NCBI RefSeq assembly: GCF_003696285.1
Contig: NZ_RFFL01000001.1
Coordinates: 1-64,000, forward strand
DNA: 64,000 bases
Source: Stutzerimonas nitrititolerans
GTDB lineage: Bacteria; Pseudomonadota; Gammaproteobacteria; Pseudomonadales; Pseudomonadaceae
Direction of reading: 5' to 3'
The position numbers and the translations under genes are program-made. How positions within the stretch are numbered: position 1 is the first letter of the stretch; each line of letters starts with the position of its first letter. Shown piece by piece: positions 57,171 to 64,000 of this stretch. The notes under the pieces were generated by a model. That model worked only from the letters and a program-made list of their open reading frames with translations, did not search any database and was not told the origin of the DNA.

Positions 57171-59660
57171 ATGCCCTTCCAAGATCGTCCGTATCACCGT
57201 TCGCGTCCCCTGGCGCAGGCCATTCGCGCCGCGCTGTTCTGCCTGCCACTGGCGACCCTCGTCGCTGCGCCTGCCGCGATGGCGCAGTCCGCCGTCAGCG
57301 AGCAATCGGTTCGCAGTTATGAAATTCCCGCAGGCCCGCTGTCCAGCGCCCTCAGCCGCTTCGCCGGTGAGGCGGGCGTCATGCTCTCGGTGGATGGCAG
57401 CCTGCTCGAGGGTCGCCAGTCGGGCGGCCTGAGCGGGCAGTACGGTGTGGACGAAGGTTTCGATGCGCTGCTGCAGGGCAGCGGCCTGCAGGCGGTACGC
57501 AACGCGCAGGGCACCTATTCGCTGGCGCCGCGTGCCGAACAGGCCAGCACGGTCGAGCTCAAGCCGATGGTGGTCGAAGGCTTCGCCCTGGGTAACGCGC
57601 TGGGCGAGGTGGAAGGCTACAACGCCACCCACAGCAGCGTGGCGACCAAGACCAGCATGCCGTTGGTGGAAACCTCGCAGACCGTGTCGGTGGTGACCCG
57701 CCAGCAGATCGAGGATCAGGGTTCGCGCTCGATCGCCCAGGCGGTGCGCTACACCCCGGGACTGATGAGCTCGCCCTATGGTGCGACGACCCGTTACGAC
57801 TATGTCGCCATGCGCGGCATCAACGACGGCTCGGTGGACAATCTCTATCTCGATGGCCAGAAGCTGCTGGGCGACAGCGGCACCTACAGCAGCCTGCAGG
57901 TCGATCCGTACTTCGTCGAACGCATCGACATTCTCAAGGGTCCGTCCTCGGTGCTCTACGGTCGCAGTCTGCCGGGCGGGCTGGTGGCGATGACCACCAA
58001 GAAGCCGCAGTACGAGACCCGCCGCCAGTTGCAGCTTTCCTATGGCAGCAACGATTACAAGCAGGTCGCATTCGACCTCACCGGGCCGCTGGAGGACGAG
58101 CGGATCGCCTACCGCCTCGTCGGTGTGGCCAAGGATGCCGACAACCAGGTCGATGGCATCGAGGAAAAGCGCTATGCGGTCATGCCGTCGCTGAGCATCG
58201 ATTTCACCGAAGATACCCGCCTGACTTTGCTGGCCATGCTGCAGCACGACCCGGAGAGCGGTTACCACGGTGGGCTGCCGGCAGTAGGTTCGGTGAGTTC
58301 CTTCAATGGTCAGCGAATCTCTCGTAGCTTCTTTGAAGGTGAAGAGGAACACGAGCAATTCGAACGCGATCAGCAGATGATCGGTTATCAGTTTGAGCAC
58401 CGTTTCAACGATGTGGTGTCCGCTCGGCAGAACTTCCAGTATCTCGATTCACGTGTCGAGTCGGAGCAGGTCTATCAGTATGGCTATACCACCAACGGAT
58501 TGCCTGGCGACTTATATCGCGAATACACCGGAGCGGACGAAGCGTTGCATGCCTGGAGCATCGACAACCAGCTGCAGTTTCTCTTCGATACCGGTGCTCT
58601 CAGTCACACTCTCGTTACCGGTCTCGACTATCAGAGACGTAAGACGAAAGTTAGCTATGACGGGGGTTATGTAAGCAGTGTTAACCCATACACAGGTGCG
58701 CGTCCGACGGCCAGCTACAGCTTCTATCACCAGTACGACGAATCTCGGAAGTTGGAGCAGACCGGGCTCTACGTTCAGGATCTGATTGGCCTCGGAAACT
58801 GGCGTTTCTCTCTCGGTGCTCGTCAGGACTGGGTGGATGTATCCTTTGATCACGTCGATGATGCGACATACGGATCTCACAAAGACGAGGCCAAGCTAGA
58901 GCAATTCACCGGGCGTATCGGTGTGCTGTACGCGTTTGAAAATGGTGTTTCGCCGTATGTGAGTTATTCCGAGTCGTTCAACCCGAACACAAGTAGTGCT
59001 TATAACCTCACCGCCAATGGCTGGGATATCTCTCTTCTAGACCCGACTGAAGGCGAGCAGATCGAGGCCGGTATCAAGTATCAGCCGCTGGGAACCGATG
59101 ATCTTTACACAATCTCCTTCTTCGATCTGAAACAGTCGAATCTATCAAGCAAGGATTCCAGCGAATACTTCTTCCGTTCGGTGGGTGAAATCACTTCCAA
59201 AGGTGTTGAATTCGAAGCTCGTGTCAGCCCTATGGAAAATTTGAATGTGCTGGCCAGTTACACCTACATGGATGTCGAATACAGCAAGGACTATGTTGGT
59301 CGTCCGGGAATCAACAATCGCGGCAATACACCCAACGCAGTGGCCCGCAACATGGCTTCGCTGTGGGCCGACTACACCTTCGCCCAGGGACCGCTCGCCG
59401 GCCTGCAGATTGGTGGCGGTGCGCGCTATTTCGGCAAGAGCTGGGTCGATGCGGAGAATACCCTGCGCATTCCGTCCTACACGCTGTACGACGCCATGCT
59501 CGGCTACGACCTGTCGCGCGTGGGCCTGCAGGGTGTCGGCGTGCGTCTGAACCTCAACAACCTCACCGACGAGAAGTACGTGGCCGCCTGTAACAGCCTG
59601 AGCCAGTGCTACTACGGCGAGGCGCGCAATGTCATGGCGACCCTGACCTACGACTTCTGA
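57171..59660 (+). CDS. TonB-dependent siderophore receptor with signalling domain
   Basis: An 829-residue outer-membrane transducer. Signal to about residue 40, a secretin/TonB N-terminal signalling domain (SYEIPAGPLSSALSRFAGEAGV, about 47-120), plug (TSQTVSVVTRQQIEDQGSRSI; ILKGPSSVLYGRSLPGGLVAMTTKKP) and barrel ending in NVMATLTYDF. FpvA/FoxA/FhuE-like; the siderophore cannot be told. The fecI-fecR genes directly upstream indicate surface signalling. The central barrel (about 58300-59340) is visibly lower in GC with different codon use from both ends. Confidence 0.94.
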   Translation: MPFQDRPYHRSRPLAQAIRAALFCLPLATLVAAPAAMAQSAVSEQSVRSYEIPAGPLSSALSRFAGEAGVMLSVDGSLLEGRQSGGLSGQYGVDEGFDALLQGSGLQAVRNAQGTYSLAPRAEQASTVELKPMVVEGFALGNALGEVEGYNATHSSVATKTSMPLVETSQTVSVVTRQQIEDQGSRSIAQAVRYTPGLMSSPYGATTRYDYVAMRGINDGSVDNLYLDGQKLLGDSGTYSSLQVDPYFVERIDILKGPSSVLYGRSLPGGLVAMTTKKPQYETRRQLQLSYGSNDYKQVAFDLTGPLEDERIAYRLVGVAKDADNQVDGIEEKRYAVMPSLSIDFTEDTRLTLLAMLQHDPESGYHGGLPAVGSVSSFNGQRISRSFFEGEEEHEQFERDQQMIGYQFEHRFNDVVSARQNFQYLDSRVESEQVYQYGYTTNGLPGDLYREYTGADEALHAWSIDNQLQFLFDTGALSHTLVTGLDYQRRKTKVSYDGGYVSSVNPYTGARPTASYSFYHQYDESRKLEQTGLYVQDLIGLGNWRFSLGARQDWVDVSFDHVDDATYGSHKDEAKLEQFTGRIGVLYAFENGVSPYVSYSESFNPNTSSAYNLTANGWDISLLDPTEGEQIEAGIKYQPLGTDDLYTISFFDLKQSNLSSKDSSEYFFRSVGEITSKGVEFEARVSPMENLNVLASYTYMDVEYSKDYVGRPGINNRGNTPNAVARNMASLWADYTFAQGPLAGLQIGGGARYFGKSWVDAENTLRIPSYTLYDAMLGYDLSRVGLQGVGVRLNLNNLTDEKYVAACNSLSQCYYGEARNVMATLTYDF

Positions 59661-59729
59661 GTCGTCACCGTGCCGCCGGCCTTCACGGGTCGGCGGCTTC
59701 GTGCTTTCTGAATCAACGGAAAACCGACG

Positions 59730-60911
59730 ATGCGTTCTATCCTCGTTCTCCTGCACCGCTACATCGGCCTGGCCACAGCGTTGTTCCTGTTCCTGGCGGG
59801 CATCACCGGCAGCATCCTGGCCTTCCATCACGAGCTGGACGAGTGGCTGAATCCCGAGTTCTACCACACCACCAGCGAGGGGCCGGTGCTGGCGCCGGGC
59901 GATCTGGTCGAGCGGATCGAGGCGGCCAATCCGCGCATGCAGGTCTGGTACATGGAGTTCCCCGACGAGCCGGGCCATGCCGCGTTGATGGCGCTGGTGC
60001 CACGCAAGGACCCCGCGACCGGCAAGCCTTTCGATATCAGGCCCGTGGTGCATTACCTCGACGCGGTGACCGGCGAGCCGGTCGGCACACGCTATTGGGG
60101 CGAATGCTGTTTCTCGCGCAAGAACTTCGTGCCCTTCATGCTCGAGTTCCACTACAACCTGTCGCTGCCGGGCAACTGGGGGCTGTGGCTGATGGGCATC
60201 GTGGCGATCGCCTGGGTGATCGACTGCTTCGTCTCGCTGCTGCTGACGTTCCCGCGGGGGCGGCCGTTCTTCGGCAAGTGGTGGACGTCGTGGAAGATCA
60301 AGCGCCAGCGCATGAATCATGACGTGCACCGCGCGGGCGGCCTGTGGCTTTGGCTGCTGCTGCTACCGGTGGCCGTGAGCAGCGTGGCCATGAACCTGCC
60401 TGAACAGGTGTTCAAGCCGGTGGTGTCGCTGGTATCCAAGGTGGAGCCGAGCGTCTACGAAGCCCGTGGCCGGCTGCCGGCCGAGCAGTTGGGCACCACC
60501 GCCTACGATTTCCACCAGGCCTACGACTACGCCATGCAGCATGCGGCCGATCTCGGTCTGAGCGAGCCCATCGGCGAGCTGTACTACAGCTTCGAATACA
60601 ACTTCTACGGCGCCGGCTTCGGCGACCACGACAGCAACCAGGGCAATGCCTGGCTGTTCTTCCACGGCACCGATGGGAGCCAGTTGCTGGGCCAGGAAAT
60701 ACCGGGGCAGGGCACCCTGGGCCAGCAATTCCACATGCTGCAGCCGGCGATCCATGGCGGACGCATCCTCGGCATGCCGGGGCGCATCCTGATCGCGGTG
60801 CTGGGCGTGGCGATTGCGGTGCTGTCGGTGACCGGCGTGGTGATCTGGTGGCGCAAGCTGCGCGCGAGGAGGGCGGCAGCGCTCAGGCGGGAGGTGGAGC
60901 TGGCGGTGTGA
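59730..60911 (+). CDS. PepSY-type membrane reductase (siderophore-linked)
   Basis: A 393-residue inner-membrane protein with four PepSY_TM segments (about 10-35, 142-168, 200-222, 350-375). Marks: LHRYIGLATALFLFLAGITGSILAFHHELDEWLNP, HYNLSLPGNWGLWLMG, DVHRAGGLWLWLLLLPVAVSS and GRILIAVLGVAIAVLSVTGVVIWW. Paired His in these helices can hold heme. Neighbours of this type (FoxB, FpvG, PiuB) help release iron from siderophores in the periplasm. Likely cotranscribed with the receptor. Confidence 0.88.
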   Translation: MRSILVLLHRYIGLATALFLFLAGITGSILAFHHELDEWLNPEFYHTTSEGPVLAPGDLVERIEAANPRMQVWYMEFPDEPGHAALMALVPRKDPATGKPFDIRPVVHYLDAVTGEPVGTRYWGECCFSRKNFVPFMLEFHYNLSLPGNWGLWLMGIVAIAWVIDCFVSLLLTFPRGRPFFGKWWTSWKIKRQRMNHDVHRAGGLWLWLLLLPVAVSSVAMNLPEQVFKPVVSLVSKVEPSVYEARGRLPAEQLGTTAYDFHQAYDYAMQHAADLGLSEPIGELYYSFEYNFYGAGFGDHDSNQGNAWLFFHGTDGSQLLGQEIPGQGTLGQQFHMLQPAIHGGRILGMPGRILIAVLGVAIAVLSVTGVVIWWRKLRARRAAALRREVELAV

Positions 60912-60930
60912 TTGAGTTGTGCATGTGATC

Positions 60931-61010
60931 GTGCCCACGCTCCCGCGTGGGCGGTTTGCGTCTCGATCAAAGGCGTCGGGTTGGGGATTCCCACGCAGGA
61001 GCGTGGGAAC
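60931..61010. repeat. Cccacgc...gcgtggg repeat
   Basis: Two inverted units (gtgcccacgctcccgcgtgggc; cccacgcaggagcgtgggaac) in the convergent gap after the PepSY gene. A further gtagggtggatcacgcttcaccgatccacc unit follows at 61043-61075. Non-coding pseudomonad repeats, possibly terminators. Confidence 0.75.
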
Positions 61011-61093
61011 CATCGGACCATCAGGGAAGAGAATCGTCTGCGTAGGGTGGATCACGCTTCACCGATCCACCGTGCGGTGGTCGTGGCGTGCGT

Positions 61094-61483
61094 TCAGTCC
61101 GCCTGGGCGCAGCTCCACAGCTCCAGTGCGGGCCGCTCCGCCGTCGGCGGGCCGAGCCATTCGCTCAGCGCGTGGCAAGTACCTTCGAAGCACAGCTGGT
61201 AATCCCCGGCTTCGGGGGTGCGCCCTACGCGCAGTGGCTGCATCGGTGGCAGCTGGCGCCGGTAGTGCCAGCTGCCGTCGCGCAGTTCGGCGTCGTCCGG
61301 GGCATCCATTCCGGCGCCGCTGCCCTTGATCCGCGCTTCGCCGAGCAGCAGGCCGTCCGGCGTCACGCGGTAGTCTTCTTCCCAGCGGATCTTCTCGATC
61401 GTATGGTTCCAGGCCAGGGTGAAGGTAGGTGTGGGCACCTGAGCCCACACCACGCCCGCCAACCCCAGGCAGAGCCCGATCAC
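61094..61483 (-). CDS. DUF1850 protein linked to TRAP transporter
   Basis: A 129-residue protein with a signal-like N-terminus (MIGLCLGLAGVVWA) and FTLAWNHTIEKIRWEEDYRV, then LPPMQPLRVGRTPEAGDYQLCFEGTCHALSEWL, the DUF1850 pattern. GTG start overlaps the TRAP permease stop by 4 bases. DUF1850 genes are regular companions of fused TRAP permeases; the role is unknown. Confidence 0.85.
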   Translation of the reverse strand: MIGLCLGLAGVVWAQVPTPTFTLAWNHTIEKIRWEEDYRVTPDGLLLGEARIKGSGAGMDAPDDAELRDGSWHYRRQLPPMQPLRVGRTPEAGDYQLCFEGTCHALSEWLGPPTAERPALELWSCAQAD

Positions 61484-63504
61484 GCCACCGCCGGCTCGGC
61501 ACGACGGGCGCGCCAGATGTGCTGTGCGACCAGGGCGATGCCCAGTACGAAGCCGATTTCATCGCTGATCGGCAGCGCCAGGATCAGCGCGACGCCAGCG
61601 GCGAAGGCCCACAGGCGTTCCCAGATCGGCATGCGCAGGTTCAGGTGGCCGGTCACCGCCATGCCCCACAGGCACACCGCAAAGACCGTCTTGACCACCA
61701 TGTACGCCGTGGCCAGCCAGCTATCGCCCTGCATCATCAGCGCCGGGTCGTAGACCGCCATGAACGGCACGACGAAGCCAGCGGCGGCGATGCGGATCGC
61801 CCAGAGGCTGATCTTGAAGCCGTTCTCCCGTGCGATCGGCGCCGCGGCGAAGCAGGCCAGCGCCACTGGCGGCGTCAGGTCGGCCATCAGTCCGAAGTAG
61901 AAGACGAACATGTGCGAGACGATCAGCGGCACACCCAGCTGCTCCAGTGCCGGTGCGGCGATGGCGCTGGTGATGATGTAGTTGGGGATGGTCGGGATGC
62001 CCATGCCCAGCACCAGGCAGGTGATCATGGTCAGCACCAGCGAGAGGAACAGGTTGTTCTCGCCGATGGCCAGGATGTAGCCGGCAAAGGTACTGGCGAT
62101 GCCGGTCAGCGAGACGATGCCGATGATCACCCCCACCAGCACGCAGGCGATACCCACCGGGATCGCATGGCGTGCGCCTTCCACCAGGGCGAACAGGCAG
62201 GCGCGCAGGGTGTCACGGCCGCCCTTGATGAACCAGCAGGCCACCACCAGTGCGCCGATGACGCCGAAGATCACCCCGATCCCGAGCTGGAAGAAGCCGG
62301 CGCAGAGCACGCCCAGCGCGACCCAGAAGGCGCCGCGCAACCAGAAGCTGCTGGCCTTGAGGATGATCGCCGAGCCGAGGATGACGATGGCGGTCAACGC
62401 CAGGCCCACAGTACCGGAGAACATCGGCGTGCGGCCGGAGAACAGCAGGTAGACCAGCACGAACAGCGGGATCAGCAGATACCAGCGCGCCTTCACCGCA
62501 CTCCAGGCGCTCGGGCACTGGTCCTTCGGCAGGCCCTTGAGGTTCTTGCTGCGTGCTTCCAGGTGCACGATCCAGAACACCGCGAAGAAATACAGCATCG
62601 CCGGGATCAGCGCCGCCTTGGCCACCTCGACGTAGGGTACGTTGATGGTTTCGGCCATGATGAAGGCCACCGCGCCCATCACCGGCGGCATGATCTGCCC
62701 GCCCATGCTCGCGGTGGCTTCCACCGCGCCGGCGAAGGCCGGACGGTAGCCGAAGCGCTTCATCAGCGGGATGGTGAACTGCCCGGTGGTGACCACGTTG
62801 GCGACGCCGGAGCCGGTGATGGTGCCCATCAGCGCCGATGACACCACAGATACCTTGGCCGGGCCGCCGGTCTTGTGGCCGAACATGCCCATGGCGAAAT
62901 CGGTGAACAGCTTGATCATCCCGGCCTGCTCTAGGAAAGAGCCGAACAGGATGAAGAGGAAAATATAGGTCGCCGAGACATAGGTCGGCGTGCCGTAGAA
63001 GCCTTCGGTGCCGAACGACAGCTGGTTGATGATCTGGTCGAAGCCGTAGCCGCGATGGGCGAAGTCGCCCGGCAGGTATTCACCGAACAGGCCGTACACA
63101 AGGAAGATCGCGCAGATGGTCGGCAGCGCGATACCCATCACCCGGCGCCCGGCTTCGAACACCAGCACAGCGAGGACAATACCGACGATCATGTCGGCGC
63201 CGGTCAGATCGCCCGAGCGCTGGACCAGGTCGCCTTCGAAATACCACTGGTAGAACGCCGTCGCCATGCCGGCCAGGCCGAGCAGCCACGCCAGCGGTTG
63301 CCAGGGTCGGCCATTGCCCTTCGCCGGGTAGCAGAGAAACACCATCAGCAGCAGGAAGCCGACGTGGCCCGCGCGTAGCACCTGGCTGGATACCGGATGG
63401 AAGGCGGCAGTGATGATCTGGTACGTGGAAAACAGCAGGGCGACGTAGAACAACGTCTTCGGCCATTCGCTGGGACTGCTGTGCAGCCCTTGGGTCTCGC
63501 TCAT
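61480..63504 (-). CDS. TRAP transporter permease, 4TM/12TM fusion
   Basis: A 674-residue fused small and large TRAP subunits. The DctM-type core shows ALMGTITGSGVANVVTTGQFTIPLMKRFGYRPAFAGAVEATASMGGQIMPPVMGAVAFIMAE (about 240-300) and LTMITCLVLGMGIPTIPNYIITSAIAAPALEQLG. Roughly 17 hydrophobic segments. The start is chosen at MSETQGLH (63504). It uses a TAXI-type binding protein encoded upstream; substrates of such systems are often small acids. Confidence 0.95.
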   Translation of the reverse strand: MSETQGLHSSPSEWPKTLFYVALLFSTYQIITAAFHPVSSQVLRAGHVGFLLLMVFLCYPAKGNGRPWQPLAWLLGLAGMATAFYQWYFEGDLVQRSGDLTGADMIVGIVLAVLVFEAGRRVMGIALPTICAIFLVYGLFGEYLPGDFAHRGYGFDQIINQLSFGTEGFYGTPTYVSATYIFLFILFGSFLEQAGMIKLFTDFAMGMFGHKTGGPAKVSVVSSALMGTITGSGVANVVTTGQFTIPLMKRFGYRPAFAGAVEATASMGGQIMPPVMGAVAFIMAETINVPYVEVAKAALIPAMLYFFAVFWIVHLEARSKNLKGLPKDQCPSAWSAVKARWYLLIPLFVLVYLLFSGRTPMFSGTVGLALTAIVILGSAIILKASSFWLRGAFWVALGVLCAGFFQLGIGVIFGVIGALVVACWFIKGGRDTLRACLFALVEGARHAIPVGIACVLVGVIIGIVSLTGIASTFAGYILAIGENNLFLSLVLTMITCLVLGMGIPTIPNYIITSAIAAPALEQLGVPLIVSHMFVFYFGLMADLTPPVALACFAAAPIARENGFKISLWAIRIAAAGFVVPFMAVYDPALMMQGDSWLATAYMVVKTVFAVCLWGMAVTGHLNLRMPIWERLWAFAAGVALILALPISDEIGFVLGIALVAQHIWRARRAEPAVA

Positions 63505-63565
63505 GGGATGGCTCTCTCGGAAAGGTTGAAGCGTCGCGCCAGTGCAGAGCATGGGCGTTCTTCGC

Positions 63566-63588
63566 GATGGCCCGGGATGCGGGCCATC
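63566..63588. terminator. Hairpin in TAXI-TRAP gap
   Basis: gatggcccg (63566-63574) / cgggccatc (63580-63588) with a 5-base loop, 62 bp before the TRAP permease start. Confidence 0.5.
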
Positions 63589-63610
63589 AGGCTATGCAGT
63601 CTTAAGGCAA

Positions 63611-63637
63611 GCCGGGCGGGTATCAGGCCCGCCCGGC
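63611..63637. terminator. Hairpin after TAXI gene
   Basis: gccgggcggg (63611-63620) / cccgcccggc (63628-63637), 10-bp perfect GC-rich stem just after the TAXI stop. It probably raises the binding-protein mRNA over the permease mRNA, as common in binding-protein transporters. Confidence 0.6.
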
Positions 63638-63644
63638 CCGGCGG

Positions 63645-64000
63645 TCACTTGAGGACGCCGGCTTCCTTGTAGTAGCGCTCGGCGCCCGGATGCAGCGGGA
63701 TCGGCAGACCTTCGGTCGCGGTTTCCAGCTTGATGTCCTTGGCCGCGGAGTGGGCGCTGGACAGGCGATCGAGGTTCTCGAAGATCAGCTTGGTCATCTG
63801 GTAGGCGACGTCGTCGGAGACCTTCTCGTGGCTGACCAGGATGTTGGTGATGGCGGCAGTGGGGATGTCCGCGTCCTGACCGTCATAGGTGCCGGCCGGA
63901 ATCACCTTCGACTGGTAGGCGGCGCTGCCGATCTTGGTCACCACGTCCTCGGGTACCGCGACGAAGGTGATCGGGACCATGGCTGCCAGGTCGCGAATCG
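63645..64000 (-). CDS. TAXI-family TRAP solute-binding protein (partial)
   Basis: The C-terminal 118 residues; the gene runs off the right edge, with the frame open at base 64000. ITFVAVPEDVVTKIGSAAYQSKVIPAGTYDGQDADIPTAAITNILVSHEKVSDDVAYQMTKLIFENLDRLSSAHSAAKDI is the pattern region (about the first 85 of the visible residues) of TAXI binding proteins. It supplies substrate to the permease downstream. Confidence 0.9.
   Translation of the reverse strand, partial: IRDLAAMVPITFVAVPEDVVTKIGSAAYQSKVIPAGTYDGQDADIPTAAITNILVSHEKVSDDVAYQMTKLIFENLDRLSSAHSAAKDIKLETATEGLPIPLHPGAERYYKEAGVLK

Overview
The window is a GC-rich gammaproteobacterial chromosome segment that reads as Pseudomonas. The markers are a divergent trpI/trpBA pair, an OprD-type porin, lsfA-ssuEADCBF, oscA-sbp-cysTWA, a bacteriophytochrome operon and Pseudomonas-style intergenic repeats. 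No rRNA, tRNA or CRISPR array was seen. Both window edges cut genes: intI1 on the left and a TAXI-type TRAP binding protein on the right.

Layout. 1-6.8 kb is an accessory region. It holds the 3' part of a class 1 integron integrase (its cassette array must lie left of the window), a lower-GC gene for a HEPN-like protein cut by a complete IS66-family element with a perfect 8-bp target duplication, an inositol-monophosphatase-family gene, an array of three short direct repeats and a remnant of a duplicated lipoprotein gene. 6.8-13.4 kb is an orphan type VI secretion island: an FGE/SUMF1-fold lipoprotein, a LysM-headed putative effector, a DUF4123 adaptor and VgrG. An AP2-domain gene and a catalase follow. 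16.1-21.9 kb is a red-light sensing operon (bacteriophytochrome, response regulator, hybrid kinase, heme oxygenase). 22.2-27.6 kb is short-chain fatty acid/acetoacetate use (atoE, thiolase, CoA-transferase A and B, divergent LysR regulator).

27.7-33.4 kb is the sulfonate operon lsfA-ssuEADCBF. 33.6-40.8 kb is a Fur-box-preceded set of a TonB receptor, a giant exported CobN-like chelatase, an ExbB/TolQ-like protein, an ExbD-like DUF2149 protein and HemP. This matches the layout of the heme-handling hmuRSTUV system of Bacteroidetes and is the most interesting system in the window. 40.9-45.9 kb has a membrane protein, an MFS exporter, trpBA and trpI. 46.0-52.7 kb is a second sulfur cluster (porin, hydrolase, oscA, a possible Cys-containing leader peptide, sbp, cysTWA). 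52.8-55.4 kb has small accessory genes and a CobW-type GTPase. 55.5-60.9 kb is a FecI/FecR-controlled siderophore receptor plus a PepSY-type membrane reductase. 61.1-64.0 kb is a TRAP 4TM/12TM permease with DUF1850 and TAXI partners.

How it fits together: two Fur-type iron acquisition systems, two sulfur-starvation clusters and two small-acid uptake systems make up the core. The left 13 kb is mobile or competition-related DNA. Intergenic gaps are rich in repeats; one 54-57 bp hairpin-pair family occurs three times, each time between convergent genes. All functional calls rest on reading motifs and recalled family features; no searches were run.
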